NCBI RefSeq assembly: GCF_003946695.1
Contig: NZ_RHOX01000008.1
Location: 1 to 64,000, forward strand
Length of the DNA: 64,000 nt
DNA from: Lapidilactobacillus bayanensis
GTDB taxonomy: Bacteria; Bacillota; Bacilli; Lactobacillales; Lactobacillaceae
Direction: 5' to 3'
Each line of letters begins with the position of its first letter. Positions within the stretch are counted from its first letter, which is position 1. This document shows, piece by piece, positions 43,980 to 52,442 of the stretch. A program made the position numbers and the translations under genes. The notes beneath the pieces are model-generated. The model was given only the letters and a program-made list of their open reading frames with translations. It was not told where the DNA came from and did no database searches.

Positions 43980-44016
43980 ATAAGGAGCCGGGGTAAAAAT
44001 CCCGACTCCTTATATT
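43980..44016. terminator. Intrinsic terminator, probably bidirectional
   Basis: AAGGAGCCGGG / CCCGACTCCTT around GTAAAAAT. Minus-strand reading ends in TTATTTTG, which suits transcripts coming from map through family I copy H. Confidence 0.75.
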
Positions 44017-44024
44017 TTGTCATA

Positions 44025-44431
44025 GCTTGTCGTTGGAACGTAGAGGACGCTGCTTGAAGCCAATTTTTCAAATTGTCTTTAAGACAGGTCTTACTGTAAG
44101 TGGTAAACCACTAACAGTAATATCACCACTGAGCGGTATTTATTTTCCCTCACTAAACAAACAAGATGGCAACCTTTGCGCAAGCGCTGAATTAATGAGT
44201 GGTTGAATCACTATCCAACTTTTAGAAGTATAAACTTGAAGTCTGGTTGCACTAACGCACTTTTGTCAGTGCCGGAGGAAAATCGCGGTCAGCCGCGGTA
44301 TTCTTGTTAATGGTTTACCATTTACAAGAAAGATTGTATTTGAGACAAATTTATTTGGCTCAAATCAAGCTCGCAGCGTTCCACCAGCGTATTTTCCGCA
44401 GGCACGAAGAACCACAGGGTAACAGTTCTAG
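44025..44431. repeat. Family I structured repeat, copy H, left-truncated
   Basis: The copy begins part-way into module 2 (CTTGTCGTTGGAACGTAG) directly after a terminator, so the outer 5' arms are gone. The TTGAAG/CTTTAA hairpin, ACTGTAAGTGG/CCACTAACAGT stem, spacer and complete module 1 follow to AACAGTTCTAG (44421-44431). It lies between the terminator and map. Confidence 0.83.
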
Positions 44432-44498
44432 GATTCACAATGTTAAGGTTAATTTGATATTCATTCGGCTCAAACATTTAAATAAGTCTTATGTTCAA

Positions 44499-45296
44499 TC
44501 ATAAATATTTAGCGTCACCAATAGGATCCTGTGAGGTTAAAATCTTAGGACCATTTTTGGTAATGGCTAAAGTGTGCTCATATTGACAAGACCAGCCGCC
44601 GTCAGCGGTGACGTAATATTCCCACGAGTCGTTAGGATCAGCAACTTCTTTAGCAACAATTTGCCAAGTACCTTCGTTGATCATTGGCTCGATGGTAATC
44701 GTCATACCTTCTTTTAAACGCAGGCCTTTATGCGGTTCGCCATATGGCAGCACGTCGGGATCTTCATGCATAGTTGGTTGAATACCGTGACCAACTAACT
44801 CGCGCACGTCGCCATAACCATTTTCATCTTCGGTGTAATGTTGAATTGCATAGCCAATATCACCTAAGCGATTGCCGATGACGGCTTGGTCGATGCCAAG
44901 GTACAGCGCTTTTTTAGTGACGTCCATTAATTTCTGAATTTTGGGGCTGACTTCGCCCACAGCGTAACTCCAGCAAGAGTCGCTTTGATAACCGTTTAGG
45001 CTGATCGTCATATCAACTTTAACCAGATCACCGTTTTTTAAGATTACACTTTGACGTGGTGTGGCGTGAGCAACTTCATCGTTAACGGCGACACAAGTTG
45101 CGTATTTGTAGCCTTCGAACCCTTTTTCGCTGGGAATACCGCCGTGACTAATAATGTAATCGTTAGTGAAATTTTCAATAGCCATTGCCGAAATGCCAGG
45201 TTTGATTAAGTCACGTAGTCCAATGTGGACCGCCGCCAAAAGTGCACCGGATTTGCGCATGCCTTCAATTTCACGTGGTGATTTTAATGTAATCAA
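44499..45296 (-). CDS. map: Type I methionine aminopeptidase
   Basis: Map removes the initiator methionine from new proteins. The 265-residue pita-bread enzyme has all metal ligands: Asp95 (VKVDMT), Asp106 (QSDSCW), His170 (GHGIQP), Glu203 (IEPM) and Glu240 (YEHT), with His77 (AHATP). The segment AVGEVSPK follows the usual Gram-positive pattern. Start ATG at 45296 has GGAGG upstream on the minus strand. It is a single gene; the plus-strand toxin-antitoxin module diverges from it. Confidence 0.95.
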   Translation of the reverse strand: MITLKSPREIEGMRKSGALLAAVHIGLRDLIKPGISAMAIENFTNDYIISHGGIPSEKGFEGYKYATCVAVNDEVAHATPRQSVILKNGDLVKVDMTISLNGYQSDSCWSYAVGEVSPKIQKLMDVTKKALYLGIDQAVIGNRLGDIGYAIQHYTEDENGYGDVRELVGHGIQPTMHEDPDVLPYGEPHKGLRLKEGMTITIEPMINEGTWQIVAKEVADPNDSWEYYVTADGGWSCQYEHTLAITKNGPKILTSQDPIGDAKYL

Positions 45297-45424
45297 TTGT
45301 TTGCCTCCATTTGTTGATAGACTGATTATACACCAGTTAGCAATTAGGGTTCCGTGCTTACAAAAGAACGTGTTTACTTTGCTTAGTGAATTGTGGTGCG
45401 TACGCGAGATATAATCCTATTGTG

Positions 45425-45453
45425 TTGCTGACGTATAAATAATGTATTACAAT
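45425..45453 (+). promoter_or_regulatory. Promoter of the relB-yoeB module
   Basis: TTGCTG (45425-45430), 17 bases, TACAAT (45448-45453), about 20 bases before the antitoxin start. The short leader fits autorepression by the antitoxin, but no operator was clear. Confidence 0.55.
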
Positions 45454-45473
45454 ATTGATGTAAAGAAGCTGAT

Positions 45474-45737
45474 ATGATGACAACAACGAAAAAGGATTCT
45501 ATTTCAATTCGGGTTGATTCAAATCTGAAGGATGAAGCAGAAGAAGTTCTTGACAGTATGGGACTAAACTACACAACCGCAATTACGTTATTTCTAAAGG
45601 CAGTGACCAATGAAGGTAAGATTCCATTTGAAATTAAAAGTGATTCGTTTTATTCGCGCGCTAATCAAAAGCAACTTAAGCATTCAATTAACCAGTTAGA
45701 AACTGGTCATGTTGAAAAAAAGAGTTTAATTGAATGA
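45474..45737 (+). CDS. RelB/DinJ-family antitoxin
   Basis: This 87-residue protein has a ribbon-helix-helix N-terminus (SISIRVDSNLKDEAEEVLDSMGLNYTTAITLFLKAV) for DNA binding and dimerisation, and a charged C-terminal tail that would wrap the toxin. Start ATG 45474 (or 45477) has AAGAAGC upstream. The stop overlaps the toxin start by 4 bases, the classic type II arrangement that ensures antitoxin is made first. Confidence 0.92.
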   Translation: MMTTTKKDSISIRVDSNLKDEAEEVLDSMGLNYTTAITLFLKAVTNEGKIPFEIKSDSFYSRANQKQLKHSINQLETGHVEKKSLIE

Positions 45738-46003
45738 AGTCAATCCTTTGGTCGGCAGACGCGTGGGAAGAATATCTTACTTGGCAAAACGAAGATAGAA
45801 AAACATTGAAAAGAATTAATGCCATTATTAAAGATATTCAACGTAATGGGGCGCAAGGAATCGGGAAGTCGGAAAAACTGCGTGGTGGTTTGACCGGTTG
45901 GTACAGCCGCAGAATTGATAAGGTCAACCGTATTGTCTTTCGAATTAATCATGATCAACTAGAAATTGTCCAAGTTAAAACCCAGTATCAGTTAAAACAC
46001 TAG
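45734..46003 (+). CDS. Txe/YoeB-family toxin, catalytic His replaced
   Basis: An 89-residue RelE-superfamily toxin of the YoeB/Txe type, which cuts mRNA in the ribosomal A site. The core is standard (SADAWEEYLTWQ, GIGKSEKLRG with Glu47, WYSRRIDKVNRIVF with Arg66). Relative to E. coli YoeB (E46, R65, H83, Y84) there is a constant offset of one, so the position of His83 is Gln84 here, followed by Tyr85 (KTQYQLKH). The usual RYHY ending is thus missing. Activity may be reduced or lost, though the gene is otherwise intact and coupled to its antitoxin. Confidence 0.92.
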   Translation: MKSILWSADAWEEYLTWQNEDRKTLKRINAIIKDIQRNGAQGIGKSEKLRGGLTGWYSRRIDKVNRIVFRINHDQLEIVQVKTQYQLKH

Positions 46004-46026
46004 CCTAGGTAGACTGGTGTTTTTTT
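45994..46026 (+). terminator. Probable terminator of the toxin-antitoxin module
   Basis: An imperfect hairpin (AACACTAG...CTGGTGTT) with a seven-T tail overlaps the toxin stop. Confidence 0.6.
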
Positions 46027-46086
46027 AATGATCGATAATGAAATTAAAATGGCGTGAGTTACCAGAACTGAAATTTTTTTGGTATA

Positions 46087-46194
46087 GTGAGATTTAATAA
46101 GTTTGATTTGAAAATCAATCTCGGCGAATTAAAACCAACTGAATTAACAATCGACGAGTTGGTTAAATTGGTCGATAGCTTTGTGTTGCTGTAA
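46087..46194 (+). other. 35-codon frame, possible gene remnant
   Basis: A short frame from GTG 46087 (no ribosome-binding site) reads KFDLKINLGELKPTELTIDE and on to LVKLVDSFVLL before a stop. The amphipathic, protein-like composition is unusual for random sequence, but nothing upstream continues it. It may be the end of a lost gene. The bases from 46195 to 46260 hold nothing recognised. Confidence 0.3.
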
Positions 46195-46261
46195 GAGATG
46201 TTGGGTTAGGTTACTCATTGTTCATCAATTGATGTTCAGTTTAAGATGATCAATAAAATCG

Positions 46262-46290
46262 TTGACAATAAATGAACGTTCGTTTACTAT
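46262..46290 (+). promoter_or_regulatory. Autoregulated tetR promoter with operator in the spacer
   Basis: TTGACA (46262-46267), 17 bases, TACTAT (46285-46290). The spacer contains the near-palindrome AATGAACGTTCGTT (46271-46284). The -10 box ends only 6 bases before the tetR ATG, so the transcript would start at or beside the start codon. Confidence 0.8.
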
Positions 46291-46296
46291 TAACTC

Positions 46297-46851
46297 ATGA
46301 GAAAAATTGATGAAAACAAACGCAAACAAATTCAAGAGGCCGTTTATGATTTGACACAATCTGATGGCTTAGTTGGTTTGTCGATGGGTAAGGTTGCCAA
46401 GCTGGCGGGAGTTAGCCCGGCAACGATTTATATTTACTACAACGATAAAGAAGACATGTTGAGTCGGATGTATGAACAAGTCAAGGACTTATTTGACGCT
46501 GGTATCACCGCTGAAATTGATGCGGCGCCAACGCTAGTTGATAAAATCCGTGCTGCAGAATGGCATTTTATCAAAAAGTTCCGTCAATTTCCTAAACAGG
46601 CCGTTTTCATGAATGCCATTTTGAATAATGAAAGTTTAGTCGATCAGAAAGCGAAACATTACGCTGATGAGATGGCCGAGCCGGTTTCGCAACTTTTTAG
46701 CCAAACGCAAAAAGATCCGGAATTCATGAAGATGGATGCCGTTGTTGCCACCGGATTTTTCTCATTACCATTACAATTAGCGCAAGACGGTGCCACTGAC
46801 GCACAGTTAGAACAGACAATTGAAATGATGATTAAAGTTTTTAAAAAGTGA
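46297..46851 (+). CDS. TetR-family transcriptional repressor
   Basis: The 184-residue protein has an N-terminal TetR helix-turn-helix (VGLSMGKVAKLAGVSPATIY then YYNDKEDMLSRMY, about 20-60) and an all-helical ligand-binding part. It probably represses its own promoter and the SDR gene behind it: related palindromes AATGAACGTTCGTT and AATGAACATTCATT precede the two genes. The ATG at 46297 has no Shine-Dalgarno and almost no leader, so translation is probably leaderless. The inducing ligand is unknown. Confidence 0.9.
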   Translation: MRKIDENKRKQIQEAVYDLTQSDGLVGLSMGKVAKLAGVSPATIYIYYNDKEDMLSRMYEQVKDLFDAGITAEIDAAPTLVDKIRAAEWHFIKKFRQFPKQAVFMNAILNNESLVDQKAKHYADEMAEPVSQLFSQTQKDPEFMKMDAVVATGFFSLPLQLAQDGATDAQLEQTIEMMIKVFKK

Positions 46852-46887
46852 GTCCAAGCGATTGGACTTTTAAATTAGCTATCAAAG

Positions 46888-46901
46888 AATGAACATTCAT
46901 T
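46888..46901 (+). promoter_or_regulatory. TetR operator before the SDR gene
   Basis: The palindrome AATGAACATTCATT matches the operator in the tetR promoter at 12 of 14 positions and lies 19 bases before the SDR start, ahead of AAAAAGGAG. Confidence 0.75.
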
Positions 46902-46919
46902 TATAAAAAGGAGAATGAA

Positions 46920-47747
46920 ATGATGGATTCGAAAAAGGTTGTTGCAATTACAGGTGCTTCAAATGGTATGGGCAAGGAGGCCGCCAAATTATTTGCTAGA
47001 CGGGGCTGGTTTGTTTACGGTGGGGCGCGGCGAGTTGCAAAAATTCCGACAACAGATGGTATTCGCGCACTCAAACTCGATGTCACTGATTCGGCATCAC
47101 GACAACAATTTATTGACACAATTATTTCAGAGCAAGGTCGACTTGATGTTTTGATCAATTGTGCGGGTTATGGTGAATACGGACCGCTGGAAGAAATTTC
47201 GATGGCCAATTTTGAAAAGCAATTCGCGACTAATTTATTTGGTGCCGCTGCTTTGGCACAACTGGTACTCCCACAAATGCGCCAACAACATAGTGGGCGG
47301 ATCATCAATATTTCTTCGATCGGCGAAGATGTTTACATGCAGCTGGGCGGTGTTTACCACGCCACTAAAGCGGCGCTGAGAAAATGGAGTAACGTTTTGG
47401 ATTTAGAGGTTAAACCATTCGGCATCCGCTCAATCATCGTTCAACCCGGCGGTACCCAATCAGCTTTGGGCGAAATTGCGATGAGCAATGCTAAAAAGAA
47501 TCTCCAGCCGAATTCGCCGTATCAAGACTTGGTCACAAAAATTGATTCGATGTTGTCCGGTAGTGCAGCCAGTAGCGCAACGTCGGAAGATCTGGCTCAA
47601 GTTTTCTATCGTGCAGCGACAGATCAGAAGCCTAAATATGCATACTTTAACAGCTGGACGGATCGTTTAGCGACCCACATTGCGAGAGTTCATCCAGTTC
47701 TTTGGGCGAAAGGACTAACGTTGTTTTTGAATCGGCAGAAGAAATAG
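46920..47747 (+). CDS. SDR-family oxidoreductase under TetR control
   Basis: This 275-residue classical SDR has TGASNGMGKEAAKLFA (NAD(P) binding), NCAGYG, catalytic Ser in NISSIGE, and YHATKAA (Tyr and Lys). The C-terminal PGGTQSALGEIA loop is typical of the YqjQ/retinol-dehydrogenase-like SDRs. The substrate is unknown. ATG 46920 has AAGGAG 6 bases upstream; a second ATG at 46923 is possible. It forms a TetR-SDR unit with the gene upstream, a common detoxification arrangement. Confidence 0.9.
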   Translation: MMDSKKVVAITGASNGMGKEAAKLFARRGWFVYGGARRVAKIPTTDGIRALKLDVTDSASRQQFIDTIISEQGRLDVLINCAGYGEYGPLEEISMANFEKQFATNLFGAAALAQLVLPQMRQQHSGRIINISSIGEDVYMQLGGVYHATKAALRKWSNVLDLEVKPFGIRSIIVQPGGTQSALGEIAMSNAKKNLQPNSPYQDLVTKIDSMLSGSAASSATSEDLAQVFYRAATDQKPKYAYFNSWTDRLATHIARVHPVLWAKGLTLFLNRQKK

Positions 47748-48010
47748 TGGCAGGCATTTTTTACAACGAATGTTGAGATAGAAAAAGTTTATTCAGAGAA
47801 AATTAATAATCGTATTTTAAATATTATCGAATATTCAAAAATACGAAAATTCATAAGGCGAGGAATTTACGATACGAACAATATTTAAATAGACGCAATC
47901 GAACAAATTAAATAATTATGATTGTTCAAGGTCACTGAACCTTACGCCTATTTTAAGATAGGTCGTATCAAGTTTTCCCCGAATTGATGACGTCAGGAAT
48001 TTAAAATAGG

Positions 48011-48127
48011 TTAGCTTTTACAATGTCTTAAATCGTCAATTGAGTGCAACTCTTGATCTTGATAGATTTCATATGGTGTTTTCCAGTTCAAACATTTTTG
48101 TGGCTTTTCATTCTGGCGGTCAACGAA
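48011..48127 (-). mobile_element. IS30-family transposase C-terminal remnant
   Basis: Minus-strand reading gives RQNEKPQKCLNWKTPYEIYQ, then DQELHSIDDLRHCKS and a stop at 48011. The KCLNWKTPYEI segment is the hallmark of the end of IS30-family transposases. Nothing upstream continues it beyond 48127, so only about 38 codons remain. The surrounding AT-rich 47748-48487 holds no intact gene; 48386-48426 has an inverted repeat (TACTTAATCAATTAT...ATGATTGATTAAGTA). Confidence 0.8.
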
Positions 48128-48487
48128 TTATAAAATAGCAGTATCTGAAGCTGGGTCCATATCTTAATTATGGGGAATCATTGCACATTGCAGAAAATGT
48201 GTTCCGTTTATCATCACAATGACAGTATTTTAATAAGATGTTAGAGCGGTGGCATATTCGGACTATGAATGAGTACAAGTTTTGAGGAATCCTGATGATC
48301 GTATTTTGTCTGGAAGTTATTAAAACAATCGAAATCTTGTGGTATTTAATTGAATTAATTTGTCTTGGTTATTAATGTAAGCATACTTAATCAATTATGA
48401 ACATCGTAAATGATTGATTAAGTAACTGCTAAACTAACTAAATAATTATGCTAAAATAAGGCTATCATAAGATAGCGGGGTAAAGAG

Positions 48488-50248
48488 ATGGATAAGAAAT
48501 ATGAGGTGCAGAATAATTCAATCGGGACGCTGTTAAGTTGGATTGATTCAGATGAAATAGAGCTACCTGAGTTACAGCGTCCGTTTGTTTGGCCCTCAGT
48601 TAAAGTGCGTGACTTGATTGATTCACTATACAATGGTTTTCCGGTGGGGTACATCATTATTTGGAATAATCCGCAGGTGCAGCTTAAAAGCGGCAATAAT
48701 GCTAGCGGTAAAAAAATCATTATCGATGGTCAGCAGCGAATGACTGCACTAAAAGCTGCAATTTCAGGCCAAGAAGTGATGGATCAGCATTTTCGCCAGC
48801 GCCGGATAAAAATTGCCTTTAATCCTTTTACGGAAGCCTTTGCGACAACAACGGCAGCCATTGTACGTGACAAACAATGGATACCTGATATTGCGCTGTT
48901 ATTTCGTGATGACTATTCAGATTTTGAATTCATTCCTAAATTTGCTGAACAAAACGAAGTTGAACCGCGTGAAATTGCACCGCAAATTCAAAAGGTTAGT
49001 CAATTAGTGACCAATGATATTGGTAATATCATTTTGTCATCGCAGTTAAATATTCAAGAGGTTACCGAAATTTTCAACCGAATTAATTCAAAAGGAACGG
49101 TCTTATCATCAGCTGATTTCATCATGTCCAAATTATCTGCTGATTATGATCATGAGGGGAATGTAATGCGTAAAATTGTCGAATACTTTACGCAATTATT
49201 AGTTGATCCCCAATTATTAAACAGCATTAAGCAAAATGATCCTGAATTTGCAAGGAGTAATTATTTTCAACATATTAATTGGGCGGCACGTGAACATTCT
49301 GATCTCTATATTCCTAATTTTGGCGATATTTTTCATGTGGTTTTAGGAACTGAATTCGGTCGTGGCAAGCATGCGGACTTAATTGCGTTGGTGTCGGGCC
49401 GAGATTTTAAGACTAAAACTTATACCGAAGATGCGCGTGAAGCTACCTATACTAAATTGCGAACTGGTATTTTGGCATTTACGAATCAATCTAATTTTCA
49501 GCGCTATATGATGATCTTATATAGCCTAGGGATGTTGGATGCAAATACATTAGCGTTGAATGGGACTGGCGTACTGAACTTTGGTTATATGCTATATTTG
49601 GTACTTGGACGGCAGAAGATGACTGAATCACAGCTAGAATCAATCGTCAAAAAGTGGATTGTAATGGCTGCAATTACAGGGCGTTATAGTGGTTCGTCGG
49701 AAACTCAGAGTGAAATCGATATTAAATTATTTCTTAATTCAGATGATCCCCAAAGCGTGGCTAATCGGATATTCGCACAAGAAATGGTGTCATCGTTTTG
49801 GCAGGTAACATTACCAGAACGATTAGTAACGTCAGCGACATCAAGCAATGTCTGGCGCATTTTTCAAATGGCGCAAGTTCACGCAGATGCACCAATCTGG
49901 CTAGAAAAAGATCACAAGATTAGTTCAGTAATCACAGAGCAAGGCAATGTTCACCATATTTTTCCCAAAGCATACCTTAAGAAACATCATTTTAAGCAGT
50001 CCGAGTTTAATCAGGTCGCTAACCTAACTTGGTTGACACAGCCGCGCAATCTACAAATTAGTGAGCAGGCTCCTAAAGTTTACTTAGCTGATCCTAAGAT
50101 TACAGAGTTTATGAGTGCCGCCAACTTTAAGGCAAATGTCTTGCCAGAGGAGTTGTGTACGTTTGATGCAACCAATTATCAACAATTTCTAGATCTGCGG
50201 CGACACCTAATCGCCGAACGAATTAAAGCATACTTTGAAGGTTTATAA
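48488..50248 (+). CDS. DUF262-HNH (GmrSD-like) protein, candidate defence nuclease
   Basis: A 586-residue protein with an N-terminal DUF262 domain: ELPELQRPFVWPSVKVRDLI (25-44) and the defining DGQQR at 80-84 (IIIDGQQRMTAL), a ParB/sulfiredoxin-like NTPase motif. The C-terminal part has HHIFPKAYLKKH (His489-490) and VANLTWL (Asn512), a DUF1524-type HNH nuclease. This is the layout of GmrSD-type modification-dependent restriction enzymes that cleave modified phage DNA. It stands alone beside an IS30 remnant. Start ATG 48488 has GGGGTAAAGAG upstream; an extended -10 TGCTAAAAT lies at 48449-48457. Target specificity is unknown. Confidence 0.87.
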   Translation: MDKKYEVQNNSIGTLLSWIDSDEIELPELQRPFVWPSVKVRDLIDSLYNGFPVGYIIIWNNPQVQLKSGNNASGKKIIIDGQQRMTALKAAISGQEVMDQHFRQRRIKIAFNPFTEAFATTTAAIVRDKQWIPDIALLFRDDYSDFEFIPKFAEQNEVEPREIAPQIQKVSQLVTNDIGNIILSSQLNIQEVTEIFNRINSKGTVLSSADFIMSKLSADYDHEGNVMRKIVEYFTQLLVDPQLLNSIKQNDPEFARSNYFQHINWAAREHSDLYIPNFGDIFHVVLGTEFGRGKHADLIALVSGRDFKTKTYTEDAREATYTKLRTGILAFTNQSNFQRYMMILYSLGMLDANTLALNGTGVLNFGYMLYLVLGRQKMTESQLESIVKKWIVMAAITGRYSGSSETQSEIDIKLFLNSDDPQSVANRIFAQEMVSSFWQVTLPERLVTSATSSNVWRIFQMAQVHADAPIWLEKDHKISSVITEQGNVHHIFPKAYLKKHHFKQSEFNQVANLTWLTQPRNLQISEQAPKVYLADPKITEFMSAANFKANVLPEELCTFDATNYQQFLDLRRHLIAERIKAYFEGL

Positions 50249-50318
50249 TAACTGAGCTAAGATGCTAGTACATGTTCAGAAATTATACCCCAAGTTTGTG
50301 GCCCAATCTTGACTTTAT

Positions 50319-50370
50319 TAAAAATCCGCGAAAGCTAGAATGATAATCTAGCCTTTGCGGATTTTTATTC
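50319..50370. terminator. Bidirectional terminator
   Basis: AAAAATCCGCGAAAGCTAGA pairs with TCTAGCCTTTGCGGATTTTT. Both strands end in five T, so it serves the DUF262 gene and the convergent reductase gene. Confidence 0.93.
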
Positions 50371-50437
50371 TGAATAAGATCAGAAAGAAATTCTTAAAAT
50401 GTGAACTCTTCAAGTTAATAACAAATTCGCAGTAACT

Positions 50438-51487
50438 TCAGTCCATCTTTACAATCCCTAGATCAATCATTGATTGGGCGGTAGCGCTGATTGCTTTTTC
50501 GGCAGAACGTGGCTGCCAATCTAATAATTCTTTGGCTTTGGCATTACTAGTGTCTGCAAAGTTGCCTGTCAGACTGGCTACCATTTTTAGCAATGGATTA
50601 ACTCTTGCTGCTAGTTTCAAGACTGCATTTGGAATAACTCGCTTAGGTATTTTGTTTGCAAAGTTTGGAAATGCACGGCGTAAGACGTTAGCAACCTCTA
50701 ACATTGAAAGTGTTTCACCAGTCGTAGCTAAGAAACGCTGACCAGCCGCTTTTGGGGAAGTCATCGCTAATAAATGCAAGCTAGCAACATCGCGAACATC
50801 AACGTAACCAGATTTAACATTGGGTACTGCTGGGACTTTTCCCTCCAGCATGTCTTGAATTTGACGATTGGAATGCGAGTAATCGCTGGATAGGACTGGG
50901 CCCATTACCGCAACAGGATTAATTACGGCCATTTCCAGGCCATTACTTGCAGTTTTTATAAAATCCCAGGCAGCGTGTTCGGCCATCGTTTTTGAGCGTT
51001 GATAGGGATCTAAAGCTGGCGCATTTAAGTTCGTCCAATCTTTTTCGGTGAAAGGTTCAGTTCGTTTGTTCGAATGTCCCATACCAATTGCACCATAGGC
51101 CGATGTCAAAACAACCCGCTTTACTTGAGCGTCACGCGCGAATTTAAGCACGCGCAAAACACCATTGACGGCAGTGGTGGTCATCTTGTCAGCGTCGGCA
51201 AATTCGCCAGTGGGTGTCGACGAGGCCACGCTCATAACATAGGTTGCACCATTCATGACAGCTGACCAATTATGATCAGCGTTTAAGTCGGCCTCTGCAA
51301 ATTCTAACCCGCTAAAATCTGAGATGCCGCCAGTAGCTAACATCGTTTTAACTAAGGCTTCCTTTTTGGCGATCGAACGAACTGTTGTCCGCACGCGATA
51401 ATTTTGCTTTAAAAGTTGAATGATAATATGACTGGCGATGAATCCAGTGCCACCAGTGACGACGACTAATTCTTTTTGAGTGCTCAT
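50438..51487 (-). CDS. NAD-dependent epimerase/dihydroflavonol-reductase-like enzyme
   Basis: A 349-residue extended SDR. TGGTGFIASHIIIQLL is the NAD(P) site, TSAYGAIG the Ser region, and YQRSK the Tyr/Lys pair, as in bacterial dihydroflavonol-4-reductase or carbonyl-reductase homologues. The substrate is unknown. The frame is open further upstream, but ATG at 51487 has GGAGGAAAACAA before it, so the long form is rejected. It diverges from a TetR gene across 112 bases and is a likely target of it. Confidence 0.88.
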   Translation of the reverse strand: MSTQKELVVVTGGTGFIASHIIIQLLKQNYRVRTTVRSIAKKEALVKTMLATGGISDFSGLEFAEADLNADHNWSAVMNGATYVMSVASSTPTGEFADADKMTTTAVNGVLRVLKFARDAQVKRVVLTSAYGAIGMGHSNKRTEPFTEKDWTNLNAPALDPYQRSKTMAEHAAWDFIKTASNGLEMAVINPVAVMGPVLSSDYSHSNRQIQDMLEGKVPAVPNVKSGYVDVRDVASLHLLAMTSPKAAGQRFLATTGETLSMLEVANVLRRAFPNFANKIPKRVIPNAVLKLAARVNPLLKMVASLTGNFADTSNAKAKELLDWQPRSAEKAISATAQSMIDLGIVKMD

Positions 51488-51512
51488 TTGTTTTCCTCCA
51501 CATAAGTTATAC

Positions 51513-51541
51513 TTGTAACGTAAGTGGGGATATCGTACAAT
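51513..51541 (+). promoter_or_regulatory. Promoter of the second tetR gene
   Basis: TTGTAA (51513-51518), 17 bases, TACAAT (51536-51541). Only a weak dyad (ACTTGTAACGTAAGT) was seen as operator. Confidence 0.55.
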
Positions 51542-51599
51542 GTTTTGGCATAGAAGACAATGGCTGAGCACGCATCTGTGACAGAACGGAGGAATTGTA

Positions 51600-52157
51600 A
51601 TGGCAGCAACTAAATACGCACAATCGATTAAGAATGATTCCAGAGAATATCTGACGACCGCTTTATTACAGTTACTACAAACAAATGATTTGAATGACAT
51701 CAAAATTTCACAACTAGTTAAAAGAGCTGGTGTTAGTCGCATGGCTTTTTATCGTAACTTTGATACGTTAGACGATGTTTTACGGGACTATTTCGAATCA
51801 AAAATTGGTCATTTATTTGACGATGTGATTAAACACGTTTCTGCAGCTGATAAATTATCGCGTTTGGATCATTTCTTAAGCGCGTTTGAGGACACGATTT
51901 TATTATCGATTCAACGTCATTATGAATATATTATTCAACAAATTTTCTTCGATAATATGAATCGACTTTATCAAACAAATTCGCGTGTGCAAGATGTGCC
52001 TGCAGCTAAACGTCGTTATTGGATTGGCTTCATGAGTGCCGGCGTCTATAACATTTGGCGCGAGTGGCTACTGGGTGGTAAGCAGGATTCAGTCGATGAT
52101 TTGCATCAATTGCTGGGAGATTTGCAAGAGGCGACATTTCAGGCGTTGGGATCGTGA
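51600..52157 (+). CDS. TetR-family transcriptional regulator
   Basis: The 185-residue protein has a TetR-type DNA-binding domain (LNDIKISQLVKRAGVSRMAF and YRNFDTLDDVLRDYF) and a C-terminal domain of the TetR_C_8 style (the tyrosine- and phenylalanine-rich HYEYIIQQIFF). The start ATG 51600 has GGAGG upstream. Its divergent placement suggests control of the reductase gene at 50438-51487. A small frame overlapping its stop is not accepted as a gene. Confidence 0.88.
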   Translation: MAATKYAQSIKNDSREYLTTALLQLLQTNDLNDIKISQLVKRAGVSRMAFYRNFDTLDDVLRDYFESKIGHLFDDVIKHVSAADKLSRLDHFLSAFEDTILLSIQRHYEYIIQQIFFDNMNRLYQTNSRVQDVPAAKRRYWIGFMSAGVYNIWREWLLGGKQDSVDDLHQLLGDLQEATFQALGS

Positions 52158-52387
52158 TAGTGACAAGATCCGACAAGATGTCCGGCCATCCAAATGATCA
52201 AGCATCGTTGGTGATCACTTTTGAGGAGGAACCAACAGGCTTTTTAGAAGTTATTGCCGTGGAGGCCTTTAATTGTGCGCCGTTAATTTCTTATTGTTCT
52301 TACGCGTTGGTTGCGTGTTTAGAAATGTTATCTCGGTATTTCTAGGTATGGCGGTACTTAAGACTGACTATCTTTAATCAAAAATAA

Positions 52388-52442
52388 ACTAGCCCACAAA
52401 TGTTTGTCCTTAAGTTCAACATTTGCGGGCTAGTGTTTTCTT
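52388..52442 (+). terminator. Intrinsic terminator after tetR
   Basis: ACTAGCCCACAAATGTT pairs with AACATTTGCGGGCTAGT, followed by GTTTTC. The remaining bases 52158-52641 hold no gene. A TGTTATAAT extended -10 at 52612-52620 probably serves helD. Confidence 0.85.

Noticed and set aside
48180-48300. Possible second transposase remnant upstream of the DUF262 gene
   Set aside because: Short protein-like stretches (QYFNKMLERWHIRTMNEYKF) are visible but I could not tie them to a transposase family.
51488-51742. N-terminal extension of the reductase gene
   Set aside because: The extension crosses the tetR promoter and start; a strong GGAGG directly before ATG 51487 marks the real start.
52154-52345. 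63-codon frame after tetR
   Set aside because: It overlaps the tetR stop without a ribosome-binding site, and its composition is not protein-like in a conserved way.
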